Assembly (NCBI RefSeq): GCF_030159955.1 | Contig: NZ_BSNK01000002.1 | Coordinates: forward strand, 1,116,001 to 1,180,000 | DNA from: Algimonas ampicilliniresistens | GTDB taxonomy: Bacteria > Pseudomonadota > Alphaproteobacteria > Caulobacterales > Maricaulaceae | Direction of reading: 5' to 3' | Length of the DNA: 64,000 nt | In this document: piece by piece, positions 27,605-36,342 of the stretch | Position numbering within the stretch: position 1 is the stretch's first letter | Layout of the letters: every line of letters begins with the position of its first letter | The notes under the pieces: model-generated | Told to the model about the DNA's origin: nothing | What the model saw: the letters and a program-made list of their open reading frames with translations, nothing else | Databases searched by the model: none | Program-made: the position numbers and the translations under genes

Positions 27605-28329
27605 GGTTTATCCTCGAAATCGACAGGGCAACGCCATTCTGAGCCGACGGGCCGTCCTGAATATTGTCTAGCTTCTGAACTTTCACCAAAGTCAGCAAGG
27701 TTGGGGTTGATCGACCCCTGCAAGGCTGCGTCTCTTTCACGAATTACTTTTTGGAGCTTGGCATAACGTCCATCGGCTTTGAGTGCGTTGAACTGAAGGT
27801 TTGAATTGAACACGAGCATCGTAAAAGGAGATCGACGCGCGAGCCGAGATGCGCCCGGATGCATCCCGACGATAAAGAAAGGGTGTCCCGCAAGGCTCAT
27901 AGAAAAATGAGGGTTCTCAGGGTCAGGTGATGTGTTTGGGCTCCACTCATAGTCCAGATCCGCATTCATGTCAGATAGGCCCTTTAATCGGCTCCATAAA
28001 GACACTTCAAACTGGGCTTCAGTCTGATTTGGAGAATTCAGGAAGATGGCCGCAAAGGACTGAACTCGCGGATCGTCAACATTCAACTGAGTGACATATT
28101 CTTGTAGATCCAAATGCAATGATGTCTCGCAGTCAGCGCTGTCCAAGGACTCATAAATCCGAAACTCAATATTGCCTTGGACCAGCGCCGCTTTGGCTCC
28201 GACGCACGGAAAATTGTCGCTTTGGATAAATTCAATCGCTTGGGTCGCAATGGCTGTTTCACCGAGCGTCGGCGCCGTTAGTCGGTGGCTCATCTGGTTG
28301 TTCAGATGTTTTTTAATGACTTTTCTCAT
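27601..28329 (-). CDS. YqcI/YcgG family protein (GntA-like heme N-hydroxylase fold)
   Basis: 242 residues. Conserved elements include FPCVGAKAAL near residue 40, the LYNDL-like patch seen here as DLQEYV, PENPHFSMSLAGHPFFIVGMHPGASRLAR and FNSNLQFNAL, all typical of the YqcI/YcgG family. One member, GntA, is a heme-dependent N-hydroxylase acting on a guanidino-arginine in guanitoxin biosynthesis. The start at 28327-28329 overlaps the DUF421 stop as ATGA, which fixes it. The rest of a guanitoxin pathway is absent from the window, so the substrate is open. Confidence 0.8.
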   Translation of the reverse strand: MRKVIKKHLNNQMSHRLTAPTLGETAIATQAIEFIQSDNFPCVGAKAALVQGNIEFRIYESLDSADCETSLHLDLQEYVTQLNVDDPRVQSFAAIFLNSPNQTEAQFEVSLWSRLKGLSDMNADLDYEWSPNTSPDPENPHFSMSLAGHPFFIVGMHPGASRLARRSPFTMLVFNSNLQFNALKADGRYAKLQKVIRERDAALQGSINPNLADFGESSEARQYSGRPVGSEWRCPVDFEDKP

Positions 28330-28964
28330 GCTGCAAACCTCGGCATTGTTCGCATCTGAACAGCGCTGTCTCGGCAGCCTGAATTTAAGCAAGCGTTGCC
28401 ATCATCCTCGCGTCTAGCGCCGCAACTTTTGCAGCATCTGTTATCAGATTGGTGCGCCTCAACAGCGTCGATATCACCATCATCCTCTGGCAAAATAGAA
28501 AGACCGGCAACGGGTTCATCCTTCTTATAGAGGCTCAGCTGACAGCTGGGTTCAAGGATGACGAGATCAAGTTGTCCCAAATTTGAGACACCTTTTAGCC
28601 GCAACAGTTCGAGTAAGGCCCGCAGACCAAGACTGGTCGATTCAAGTTTTTGCATTTGGATGACACCGTCCTCAACAACCTTGGTCGGCTCACCCTCGAC
28701 CAATTGTCGAATCCGTTTGTTGGACTGTGTCAGTTGAACAATGGCTTTGTTAAAACCTACGATCAGGGTGACCACGAGCAAACAATGAAGCAGTGGAACT
28801 TGAGGGTAAAAGGCGACGTCACCAACGGCGGAGCCTAGTGCAACGACGACAATGACGTCCATAAGAGACAGCTGAGATTTTGTACGCCGACCAAAGAAAC
28901 GCAGGAGTGCAAACGTGTATGCGTAAATGATTGTCGTTCGGAATACGATTTCGAGGTAAAACAA
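28326..28964 (-). CDS. DUF421 membrane protein with Cys-rich C-terminal tail
   Basis: 212 residues. Three N-terminal membrane segments and the DUF421 (YetF/YcaP-type) soluble domain are visible: RFFGRRTKSQLSLMDVIVVVALGSAVGD and later LRLKGVSNLGQLDLVILEPSCQLS. The usual family ends near there. This protein continues for about 40 residues with the Cys pattern CCKSCG...C...C, like a small metal-binding knuckle. First gene of a three-gene overlapping operon with YqcI/YcgG and DUF1989 proteins. Confidence 0.82.
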   Translation of the reverse strand: MFYLEIVFRTTIIYAYTFALLRFFGRRTKSQLSLMDVIVVVALGSAVGDVAFYPQVPLLHCLLVVTLIVGFNKAIVQLTQSNKRIRQLVEGEPTKVVEDGVIQMQKLESTSLGLRALLELLRLKGVSNLGQLDLVILEPSCQLSLYKKDEPVAGLSILPEDDGDIDAVEAHQSDNRCCKSCGARREDDGNACLNSGCRDSAVQMRTMPRFAA

Positions 28965-29291
28965 CGCTGACTGCTCGCGAGCATCATTCGACCAAGTTCA
29001 AAAGGTGTTACGGGGTCGGACACAAGCTTCCTATCGAAAGTAACGAGTCCTCAACCGATAAAACGGAAAGGCGCGGTGAGCTGTAACAACAATTATGGGT
29101 GCTAATCGTTCCGAGAGTTCTTGTTGGATCTAGTATGCAAGACAGTCAGTCCGCGACATATATGGTTGCGAATTTGGCGGTCGTGACGAGACGTCGTAAG
29201 CACATTGGCCAGAGCGTTTCTTGTTGCTCAACCGTCATGACTAAGCCTGAACGTACCCGTCGTAAAAAGAGCAGGTTCTTACAAAAGATAA
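28965..29291. other. Gene-free stretch upstream of the DUF421 operon
   Basis: 327 bases between the DUF421 start and the tRNA-Leu 3' end. It should hold the promoter of the DUF421 operon. No convincing gene, hairpin terminator or known RNA was seen; the open frames present run through the tRNA in antisense. Confidence 0.5.
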
Positions 29292-29378
29292 TGGTGCGGC
29301 CGAGAAGACTCGAACTTCCACGGGTGTTACCCCACAGCGACCTCAACGCTGCGCGTCTACCAATTCCGCCACGGCCGC
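29292..29378 (-). tRNA. tRNA-Leu (anticodon GAG)
   Basis: 87 bases on the minus strand with CCA encoded. The acceptor stem GCGGCCG/CGGCCGC, discriminator A, a D-loop with GGTAGACGC, anticodon stem CAGCG/CGCTG around TTGAGGT, a long variable arm and TTCGAGT are all present. The long variable arm and GAG anticodon identify tRNA-Leu reading CUC/CUU. Confidence 0.95.
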
Positions 29379-29546
29379 ACGTCTAAGGTGGCGCGCCTAT
29401 AACGATGGGTGCAACGGTCTGGCAAGCGGCTTTTGCGGCTTCTATGCGATAGAGTGACAGTCGGATTGCTCAGCGATGGCTCTACATGCTTGTTAGCCCC
29501 GCTGCACACGCTTGCGATGGGTCGGCCCCCATCATATGTGCGTGGT

Positions 29547-29996
29547 ATGAAACATCTTTTCGCTATTGCTAGCTTGTCCCTTCTTGTCGCCTGTAGCGGG
29601 GATGAAACGAAGGTAGAACAAGTCACAGAAACGCCTGAGACTGCCGCTCTGAATAAAGAATCGGTGGCCGAAATGGGTGTGCCGGCGATGGCTGACCGCA
29701 TGATTGCTGATGGAAATCAACTCGGTAAGCTGCTTGCGAGCGTCGATAGTGCCGAGACCGCCGAAGCCGTTCGCCCTAATATTGAAGCGATGATCAAAGA
29801 CTATAAGATCATGTTTGATCGGTTCGAGACGATGGATCAGCCGAGTTTTTCAGACATTGCAGCGCTCGCCTCTCGCGGTTCTGAATTGGCAGAGTCGCAA
29901 CAGACGGTGATGGAAGAATTGCGGCGTATCTACACAAACCACCCAGAGGCCACCGAGGTGCTGCGCGAAGCGTTAGACGGTTTTGGCCGACCCTAA
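29547..29996 (+). CDS. Small lipoprotein of unknown function
   Basis: 149 residues. [20 protein letters not shown] is a lipoprotein signal peptide with lipobox LVAC. The mature part is acidic and helical ([18 protein letters not shown] and similar). No family was recognised. The start was placed at 29547 to expose the signal peptide; the longer open frame adds 46 residues that do not look like protein. Its 3' end overlaps the TTG start proposed for lipB. Confidence 0.7.
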   Translation: MKHLFAIASLSLLVACSGDETKVEQVTETPETAALNKESVAEMGVPAMADRMIADGNQLGKLLASVDSAETAEAVRPNIEAMIKDYKIMFDRFETMDQPSFSDIAALASRGSELAESQQTVMEELRRIYTNHPEATEVLREALDGFGRP

Positions 29997-30696
29997 CGTG
30001 GCTGCGGACGTAAACCCTCGGCCTGTCGTCGAGGGGGGGCGTGCAGCGCTTGTCTCTGAACAGCCCGTCGAGTGGACGCATGCGCAAGCGCCCGTCGCTT
30101 ACGAAGACGCGCTTAACCAGATGGAGGCGCGGGCCGCCGCAGTCGCAGCGCATGAGGCGCGTGAGCAGGTCTGGCTGCTGGAACACCCGCCGCTCTATAC
30201 GGCTGGCACGAGTGCCAATGCGTCGGATCTGGTCGATGCAAACCGATTTCCCGTTTTTCAGGCCGGAAGAGGCGGGCAATATACCTATCACGGCCCAGGC
30301 CAGCGTGTGGCCTATCTGATGCTAGATCTGCGTGACCGCGGTCGTGATGTGCGTTGCTTCGTGTCGGGTGTAGAACAGTTGGTTATTGATGCGCTGGCAG
30401 AATTCGGCGTGACGGGCGAGCGTCGCGAGGGACGGATTGGGGTTTGGGTTGCCCGCGATGACGGCACTGAAGCGAAGATCGCAGCCATTGGTATTCGTAT
30501 TCGCCGATGGGTCAGTTTTCATGGGCTTTCGATCAATGTGAACCCAGATCTTTCTCACTTCGATGGGATCGTGCCGTGTGGCATTCGCGAATTCGGTGTG
30601 ACGTCATTGGCTGATCTGGGTGTGCCGGCGACTCTGGCAGATGTGGACGAGGCTTTGCAGCGAAACTTCAATCGTCTCTTTGGATCTGTGCTTTAG
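29983..30696 (+). CDS. lipB: Lipoyl(octanoyl) transferase LipB
   Basis: Up to 237 residues. LipB moves octanoyl from acyl carrier protein to lipoyl domains. Motifs: [30 protein letters not shown], the catalytic Lys in [21 protein letters not shown] and the catalytic Cys in GIVPCGI. The start is uncertain: TTG at 29983 gives the longest form, GTG at 29998 follows the lipoprotein stop, and neither has a clear ribosome-binding site. The enzyme core begins only around residue 25, so the N-terminal extension is not typical. Confidence 0.92.
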   Translation: MADPNVAADVNPRPVVEGGRAALVSEQPVEWTHAQAPVAYEDALNQMEARAAAVAAHEAREQVWLLEHPPLYTAGTSANASDLVDANRFPVFQAGRGGQYTYHGPGQRVAYLMLDLRDRGRDVRCFVSGVEQLVIDALAEFGVTGERREGRIGVWVARDDGTEAKIAAIGIRIRRWVSFHGLSINVNPDLSHFDGIVPCGIREFGVTSLADLGVPATLADVDEALQRNFNRLFGSVL

Positions 30697-30704
30697 CCAT
30701 GAAA

Positions 30705-30726
30705 AAGCCCGCCAAAAGGCGGGCTT
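30705..30726. terminator. Terminator between lipB and the convergent DUF805 gene
   Basis: AAGCCCGCC and GGCGGGCTT pair exactly around AAAA. It sits eight bases after the lipB stop and could serve both converging transcripts. The T-tract on the plus strand is weak. Confidence 0.65.
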
Positions 30727-30749
30727 CAATGTTTCAGATGTGACTTATT

Positions 30750-31256
30750 TTAAGCCGCTGGAACGGGGCCGTACTGATTGTCGCCGCCATCTTGCTTGTT
30801 GAACATGTTAATCAGATAGGCGCTGAGAAGCGTTCCTACCAAGCTTGCGACTGCGCCCGGGATAGCCGATTCCTTAGCCATTTCACCGCTCAGTCGCATG
30901 ACTTCACCCAGATCGCCTGCCTCGCCGGCGGCGTTTACAGCTGCTTCCATTTCAGGCGAGGGGCCAAGGCCCAAGGCGCCGAGAATGAACGTCAAAGCCA
31001 CGCTGACGCCGATGAAGAGTAGAATGTGAGTGAGAACCATCCAGCCTGACTTGCCGGCGTCATGGCTTCGTTTGATGCCCAGGAAGACGAATGGAATGAT
31101 CAAGATGATGGACGCCAGTCCAAGGATCATGGCCAAGCCAGGGCTGAAGAGCGGTATGATGCTGATGATAGCGCTGATGACGGCCAAGACGATCATGCCC
31201 TTCATATAGGCAGATGGGCCGATACGGCCGCTTGGTGAAAATAGTAGATTACCCAT
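30750..31256 (-). CDS. DUF805 inner-membrane protein
   Basis: 168 residues. SGRIGPSAYMKGM at the N-terminus and FLGIKRSHDAGKSGWM in the middle are the DUF805 signature, with four membrane segments. The C-terminus GGDNQYGPVPA is the family's usual charged tail. The start at 31256 has AGGGA eight bases upstream. A second DUF805 gene lies 73 bases upstream on the same strand. Function unknown. Confidence 0.82.
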   Translation of the reverse strand: MGNLLFSPSGRIGPSAYMKGMIVLAVISAIISIIPLFSPGLAMILGLASIILIIPFVFLGIKRSHDAGKSGWMVLTHILLFIGVSVALTFILGALGLGPSPEMEAAVNAAGEAGDLGEVMRLSGEMAKESAIPGAVASLVGTLLSAYLINMFNKQDGGDNQYGPVPAA

Positions 31257-31329
31257 GGATTCTTTCCCTCTCAAGGTTGTTGAGGGGAAACTGGCAAAAT
31301 TCCGCGCTTTTGCAAGAAGATTCCGACTC

Positions 31330-31851
31330 CTATTTTGGCGGTGGTCCGTAGCGATTGTCGTTAGGGTCGCCTTTTGTCAGCCCGACCCAGAGCGTAAAAC
31401 CGATGATAAGAGCGCTGGTCGAGAGCGTCACGAGCGGGGCAGCCCCGGCCATCCGGGCCTCGTAACGGGCATTGATTTCGCGGCGAATCTCTGGGTCGAT
31501 CGTCGCTTTGCGGTCATATTGGGAATAGGCGTCGAAATATTCAGCGCCGCCATTGGCGAGCATAATGATAATCAAAACGATGATGATGGCTGTCAGCACC
31601 GTGACAATCGGTAGGACGGATCGGCCGAAATCCTTCAATCGCTTGCCATAGATCGCGAAAACACCGCAAAAGAACATGGTCAGCCAGATCAGAAATCCCC
31701 AAAAGTAAACGGCGCCCCCCGTATCGTTCATGAATAGTCCAGCCTTGAACCCAACGACCAACGCAGCAAAAGCAGCCAGCGTGATCCAGAACGTTTTGCG
31801 GTCGGTCCGACCGGACGGCACGAAGAGGTGATAGAGGGCGGTCTTGATCAT
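31330..31851 (-). CDS. DUF805 inner-membrane protein (second copy)
   Basis: 173 residues. PSGRTDRKTFWIT and AIYGKRLKDFGRSVLPIV give the DUF805 pattern, and DNRYGPPPK is the typical tail. About four membrane segments, with a charged loop (residues about 105-135) between the third and fourth. It is probably an old paralogue of the adjacent gene and may share its transcript. Function unknown. Confidence 0.8.
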   Translation of the reverse strand: MIKTALYHLFVPSGRTDRKTFWITLAAFAALVVGFKAGLFMNDTGGAVYFWGFLIWLTMFFCGVFAIYGKRLKDFGRSVLPIVTVLTAIIIVLIIIMLANGGAEYFDAYSQYDRKATIDPEIRREINARYEARMAGAAPLVTLSTSALIIGFTLWVGLTKGDPNDNRYGPPPK

Positions 31852-31972
31852 GGCGGCGCTTTAACCCGCCCGGTCTGACCGCGCTAGCTCGGCCCTGTGG
31901 AATCTACCGCGCCTTGACGCCGCGCCTCGCTCTGTCCATTCGCAGCGCAAACCTGCTGTTTCGGAGGATCAA

Positions 31973-32263
31973 ATGCGCCTGTTTATCAACGTTCTCGCCC
32001 TGCTCGGACTGGCCATCGGTACAACGTCGACCTTTAATCTGTATGGCTTGCGTATGAACGCGGACGGACCGCAGGGCTTTGCCAATGTCACCGTTCCGCT
32101 CTGGGCGCTGGTTGGTTCTGCAGCAGCGATCATATTTGGCTTTATGGGGCGCATCATTGATCGGCGCGCGCCGCGTCCGGCATCAAAACTCTCCGATGCC
32201 GCTATAGCACTCGGCTTTCTGTGCGGGGCCTTAGTCCTCGCCGTGCCTTTCGTGTTCGGCTGA
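31973..32263 (+). CDS. Small membrane protein, 96 residues
   Basis: Three hydrophobic segments (about 4-22, 42-60 and 77-95) separated by short loops; the middle loop has RIIDRRAPRP. A GGAGG six bases before the ATG supports it. No family was recognised. It lies 39 bases upstream of nadA on the same strand and may be co-transcribed with it. Confidence 0.65.
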   Translation: MRLFINVLALLGLAIGTTSTFNLYGLRMNADGPQGFANVTVPLWALVGSAAAIIFGFMGRIIDRRAPRPASKLSDAAIALGFLCGALVLAVPFVFG

Positions 32264-32302
32264 TAACCCTTATATTGAACCTGAGTCACACGAAGGACCG
32301 AC

Positions 32303-33475
32303 ATGGGTAAAGAGCTCTTAAATTGGGAAAATGGCCGCTGGATCGGGCAAACGCTTGAGGTCGAGAACGGCGTTTGCGCCGTGCCGGGGAAGGATCTGGA
32401 CGGCTATCCCAAAGACCTGCCCTACACGGATGAGGTTAAAGCCGCGACGGATCACCTCTATGAGCAAGTGTCGGATTTCATTCCTGAATTTGAATGGCCA
32501 GCCTACGCGCCGTTGGTTCACGCCATCAACGAATTAAAAAAACAGAAAAACGCAGTGGTGTTGGCGCATAATTACATGACGCCGGATATTTTCGCCTTGG
32601 TCGGTGATTATGTTGGCGACAGTCTCGGTCTCGCGATTGAAGCGACGAAGACCGAGGCGGATCTGATCATCCAAGGCGGTGTCCATTTTATGGCGGAAAC
32701 GTCCAAAATCCTCTGCCCGAACAAAAAAGTGCTCATTCCATCCATGCGCGCCGGATGTTCGCTGGCGAGTTCGATCACGGGCGCGGATGTGCAACTGATC
32801 AAGCAGCGTTATCCCGGCATCCCGGTCGTGACCTATGTAAACACGTCCGCTGATGTGAAAGCGGAGAGCGATATTTGCTGCACGAGCTCTAATGCGGTGG
32901 CGATTGTCGAACACATCGCGAAGGCACGTGGTGTCGACAAAGTCATCATGTTGCCGGACGAGTTTCTAGCCAAAAACGTTGCCCGTCAGACCGATATTGA
33001 GATCATCGCGTGGCATGGTCGCTGCGAAGTTCATGCGCGGTTCTCTGCCCAAGATGTGCGCGAAATGCGCGAGGCTCATCCGGGCGTGGTCGTGCTAGCG
33101 CACCCTGAATGTCCGCCAGAAGTCGTCGCTGAGAGCGATTTTACTGGGTCGACGAAAGCGATGAGTGATTATGTCGGCGACCACAGTCCGGGCAAGGTCA
33201 TCCTGCTAACCGAATGCTCGATGAGCGATAATGTTGCGATGGCCAATCCGACGGTTGATTTCGTCCGCCCCTGCAATCTTTGCCCGCACATGAAGCGGAT
33301 TACGCTGGAAAACCTCTATGAATGTCTTCGTGACGAGACCAACGAAGTCCTTGTCCCGGAGCCTATGCGCGCCCGCGCCTATGACGCCGTCATGCGGATG
33401 ATCGAGGTCAGCTTCCCCAAGGAAAAAGGCTATTTCGACCCGGACAGCCCGATCAAGGATGTGAGGGTTATCTAA
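32303..33475 (+). CDS. nadA: Quinolinate synthase NadA
   Basis: 390 residues. NadA condenses iminoaspartate with dihydroxyacetone phosphate to quinolinate in NAD synthesis, using a 4Fe-4S cluster. Motifs: [58 protein letters not shown] and [12 protein letters not shown]. Cys ligands are likely those in GCSL, HPEC and LCPHM. The protein is longer at the N-terminus than the E. coli form. AAGGA precedes the ATG. nadB and nadC are not in the window. Confidence 0.95.
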   Translation: MGKELLNWENGRWIGQTLEVENGVCAVPGKDLDGYPKDLPYTDEVKAATDHLYEQVSDFIPEFEWPAYAPLVHAINELKKQKNAVVLAHNYMTPDIFALVGDYVGDSLGLAIEATKTEADLIIQGGVHFMAETSKILCPNKKVLIPSMRAGCSLASSITGADVQLIKQRYPGIPVVTYVNTSADVKAESDICCTSSNAVAIVEHIAKARGVDKVIMLPDEFLAKNVARQTDIEIIAWHGRCEVHARFSAQDVREMREAHPGVVVLAHPECPPEVVAESDFTGSTKAMSDYVGDHSPGKVILLTECSMSDNVAMANPTVDFVRPCNLCPHMKRITLENLYECLRDETNEVLVPEPMRARAYDAVMRMIEVSFPKEKGYFDPDSPIKDVRVI

Positions 33476-34155
33476 CGCTCACTGAATCTGATGGCCCACC
33501 TCCTTGTTCAGGATAATACAGGTGAGTTCAAAGAAACTCACCCCAATCCATCCCCGCCATCGATTTTCGTGTTCTCTTAGCCTCACCCGCTCCGGACACG
33601 AGAGAGTGCATTGCTTTCGGGAAGAACAGACTCCCTTGGGAGTTTGGCGGGGTTCGGTAGGCTGGGCGGTGTGCGATCTTATGCGGCGTACGCGGCTCCA
33701 TCCGGCGAAGCGATTGATGATGGTTCGGGAGCGCGAACGAGTCGGCAGCGGTAAGACCCGCCCGATGCGCCCCTTCCGAAGCAGGGGGCAGGCGGGTGTG
33801 CGTCGAAAGCGCATTTCTCGTCTAACCCCCTCCCGGCGTGTGCTCATGGTGGGCCGTCGGTAGACACGACGCTTTTGATCGGGTGTGCCATCCGAGCGCG
33901 CGGACGTTTGTCTGTCGTAAAACGGTATTTCCCTTGTCATCCGTCGATGGGTGGCGTCCGCGCTCGTGTCACTCGACACTCCCGCGACACAGGCCGACCC
34001 CGTGATGGGCGGTGGGACGTTTTGCCCTGCCTTTCCCGACTGATTTTAACCTTTCACAAAGCGAGGTTAACCCATTACTACAAGGAATTAACGACGGACC
34101 AAGGCATAAGACCTGTGGCCGTAGGGACACGGTCCAGTGACCGGGAAAGACCTTA
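33476..34155. other. 680-base gene-free region with several hairpins
   Basis: Open frames here are rich in Arg and Pro and resemble no family. Visible structure includes a nested hairpin at 33757-33796 (CCCGCC/GGCGGG outside GCCCC/GGGGC), GTTCG/CGAAC at 33723-33738, GTGTC/GACAC at about 33965-33978 and a dyad TTAACCT/AGGTTAA at 34046-34070. It did not match RNase P, tmRNA, SRP or 6S RNA by eye. It could hold a non-coding RNA plus the promoter of the PHA gene cluster. Confidence 0.4.
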
Positions 34156-35064
34156 ATGCCGTTTCAGCCGAACCTGCCGCGTATCTTCTTTTCGAAGATC
34201 GGCAATCAGAAGCTTCGCACAGCGATCTGGACCGGGGTGGATAAGGGTTTTGGGAAACGCACACCGCTGCTGTTTTTCAATGGCATTGGCGCCAACCTCG
34301 AAATCGCGCAGCTCTTTGCCGATACATTCACCGGTCGCGATATCATCACTTTCGACATGCCCGGAATTGGCGGGTCGCCCGATCCAACCTTCCCTTACCG
34401 TCCTTGGTGGGTTGCGAAGGCCGCCAAGCAGATCCTGACTGACAATGGCTATCACCGTGTCGACGTGTTGGGCGTGTCCTGGGGCGGCGGTCCGGCGCAG
34501 CAATTTGCATGGCAAAACAAAGCTATGACGCGACGTCTGGTGCTGTGCGCGACTTCGCCCGGTTGGACGATGGTGCCGGGTAATCCCAAAGCCTTGTCTA
34601 AGATGGCGTCGCCAAAACGCTATATTGACCGCGATTTTCTGAAGAAGAATTTTGAAACTCTCTACGGCGATGCGGCCGAGCATTCCGGTGAATTCACTGT
34701 CAATATGGTGCCGCCATCCGTGAAGGGCTATCTGTTCCAGCTCGGCGCTATGATGGGGTGGTCGTCCTTACCGATTGCTCGCCGCATCCGGGCACGGACG
34801 CTCATCATTATGGGCAGCAAGGATCATATTGTCCCGCCAATCAATGGTCGTATCCTGCACGCCCTCTATCGCCGGTCTCGTCTGGAAATTATCGATGGCG
34901 CAGGTCATCTATTCCTGCTGACCCGCCGGGAAGAGACCGTTGACCTCATTCGTGATTTCTTCAGCGAACCCGAAATGCCGATCCCGCATGCCGAACCGGT
35001 CGAAGTGCCGTCCGTCGCGGCGAGCTTCGTTCACGCCAACGATTCGGCTCGCGCCCACGCTTAG
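34156..35064 (+). CDS. phaZ: Intracellular medium-chain polyhydroxyalkanoate depolymerase PhaZ
   Basis: 302 residues of the alpha/beta-hydrolase fold, close in layout to Pseudomonas PhaZ, which degrades stored PHA in granules. Shared stretches are TPLLFFNGIGANLEI, ITFDMPGIGGSP, the nucleophile Ser in GVSWGGGPAQQFA (residue about 108), MVPGNPKAL, MASPKRY, the Asp in GSKDHIVP and His in DGAGHLFLLTR. It is followed by a phasin and a PhaD-like regulator, supporting a PHA role. The C-terminal 30 residues are extra. No PHA synthase gene is in the window. Confidence 0.88.
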   Translation: MPFQPNLPRIFFSKIGNQKLRTAIWTGVDKGFGKRTPLLFFNGIGANLEIAQLFADTFTGRDIITFDMPGIGGSPDPTFPYRPWWVAKAAKQILTDNGYHRVDVLGVSWGGGPAQQFAWQNKAMTRRLVLCATSPGWTMVPGNPKALSKMASPKRYIDRDFLKKNFETLYGDAAEHSGEFTVNMVPPSVKGYLFQLGAMMGWSSLPIARRIRARTLIIMGSKDHIVPPINGRILHALYRRSRLEIIDGAGHLFLLTRREETVDLIRDFFSEPEMPIPHAEPVEVPSVAASFVHANDSARAHA

Positions 35065-35094
35065 TTTCTAACCCCGCAACCAAAGGACACCGCC

Positions 35095-35631
35095 ATGGCC
35101 GACGATAAGAACCCGAAAAAAACGAGTGACATGGCACGACGTATCTGGCTCGCGGGGATTGGCGCGTATGGCAAGGCGTTCGAAGATAGCCGCGAAGCCA
35201 TTCGTGGTTTGAGCGGTAATCTGAGCGGATCATCGTCTGATGTGTTTGAAAGCCTCGCCGAAAAGGGTGAGAAGCTGGAAATGGCGGCCAAAGTCAAAGG
35301 GGCGCAACTGGCCGGTAAGGCATCCGATCTGAACGATAGCCTGGGCATTGATGACCGGATTCAGGCCATGCGCGATCGCCTTTCAGGCGGATCGTCCGAT
35401 GATCGGATCGACGCCGTTGAAGCGCGCCTGACCAGTATCGAAGCGAAACTCGACGCCCTTCTAAAGGCGAGCCCCTCGCCAAAGCGGACGACGACGCGCA
35501 AGACCACAGCGAAAAAGGCGACCACCAAAAAAACGCCTGCCAAGAAGGCGCCTGCCAAGAAGGCGCCTGCCAAGAAGGCGCCTGCTAAGAAAGCGGCGAC
35601 AAAGAAACCAGCGACAAAAAAGACGAGCTGA
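35095..35631 (+). CDS. PhaF-like granule-associated phasin with histone-like tail
   Basis: 178 residues. Residues 1-90 match the poly(hydroxyalkanoate) granule-associated family ([19 protein letters not shown]), then a short coiled coil ([20 protein letters not shown]), then a Lys/Ala/Pro tail of AKKAP repeats resembling histone H1. PhaF proteins coat PHA granules and bind DNA through such tails, helping granules segregate at division. AAAGGA precedes the ATG. It lies between phaZ and the TetR regulator. Confidence 0.87.
   Translation: MADDKNPKKTSDMARRIWLAGIGAYGKAFEDSREAIRGLSGNLSGSSSDVFESLAEKGEKLEMAAKVKGAQLAGKASDLNDSLGIDDRIQAMRDRLSGGSSDDRIDAVEARLTSIEAKLDALLKASPSPKRTTTRKTTAKKATTKKTPAKKAPAKKAPAKKAPAKKAATKKPATKKTS
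35534..35593 (+). repeat. 15-base tandem repeat in the phasin tail
   Basis: The unit CGCCTGCCAAGAAGG occurs three times exactly and a fourth time with changes, encoding PAKKA repeats. The copy number is likely to vary by slippage, changing the length of the DNA-binding tail. Confidence 0.85.
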
Positions 35632-35637
35632 TCTGTT

Positions 35638-36282
35638 ATGTCAGAGGAACGGCCAGCCCGATCCAAGACTAAGGATACGATCCTTCGCACCGCGCTGGCC
35701 CTGTTCAATAATGAGGGCGAACATGCGGTGAGTTCGGTCGACATCGCCTCGGTCATCGGGATCTCACCAGGTAATCTCTATTACCATTACAAAGGCAAAG
35801 AGCCGATTATTCGCGAGCTGTTCTCGGATTTCGAGATTGAGCTGCGTCAGGTTCTGAGCGCCCCGATTAGTGAGCCGTTGGCTCTGCAGGATAATTGGAT
35901 ATTCCTCTATATTATCTTTGAGGAAATTTGGGATTTCCGCTTTTTTTATCGCAACCCGACCGAATTGATCGACCGCGTGCCTGAACTGAAGGTTCCGTTT
36001 TCTCGGCTTCTAGGGCTGAAAGAGCGAACAGCGTTTTCGTTGCTGTCCGACTTGGAAGAGGGTGGGCATCTAGCGTTTGGTGAGGGGGAAAAAGCGGCGC
36101 TCACAGCGCGTCTGGCGCAGCATTTTACCTTCTGGCTTCAATATCACAGTCTGCGCGAGGGTGAGGTGCCAACCAAGGCTCTGATCGACCGGGGTGTCTA
36201 TCAAAGCCTGTCCATGATCTCACCCTATTGGGCGCACGGCTCAGGATTTGCAGAGTTGCTGCATGAGGCAGAGCCGGCGTGA
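35638..36282 (+). CDS. TetR family regulator, PhaD-like
   Basis: 214 residues. The N-terminal helix-turn-helix reads [45 protein letters not shown], with the [10 protein letters not shown] recognition helix characteristic of the PhaD group. The C-terminal ligand domain contains [18 protein letters not shown]. PhaD activates pha genes in Pseudomonas when bound to an acyl-CoA-like ligand. It starts six bases after the phasin stop, so it belongs to the same operon. Confidence 0.86.
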   Translation: MSEERPARSKTKDTILRTALALFNNEGEHAVSSVDIASVIGISPGNLYYHYKGKEPIIRELFSDFEIELRQVLSAPISEPLALQDNWIFLYIIFEEIWDFRFFYRNPTELIDRVPELKVPFSRLLGLKERTAFSLLSDLEEGGHLAFGEGEKAALTARLAQHFTFWLQYHSLREGEVPTKALIDRGVYQSLSMISPYWAHGSGFAELLHEAEPA

Positions 36283-36342
36283 TGAACCGCAGATTAACGC
36301 TGATGTCAGCCAAGCCTCAGTCTGACTAGCATAAGGAGCCCT

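Noticed and set aside
29099..29386. 95-codon plus-strand open frame
   Set aside because: It reads antisense through the tRNA-Leu gene and has no family features.
33504..33863. 119-codon plus-strand open frame between nadA and phaZ
   Set aside because: Composition is that of a random frame in GC-rich DNA (many Arg and Pro), and it runs through hairpins.
33479..33979. 166-codon minus-strand open frame between nadA and phaZ
   Set aside because: Arg-rich, no recognisable motif, no ribosome-binding site, and overlapped by a plus-strand frame of the same quality; more likely non-coding.
33476..34155. RNase P RNA, tmRNA, SRP RNA or 6S RNA in the long spacer
   Set aside because: None of the invariant sequence blocks of these RNAs were found on either strand by eye.
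35534..35593. Short repeats considered as a CRISPR-like array
   Set aside because: Units are contiguous with no spacers and encode the PAKKA tail of the phasin.
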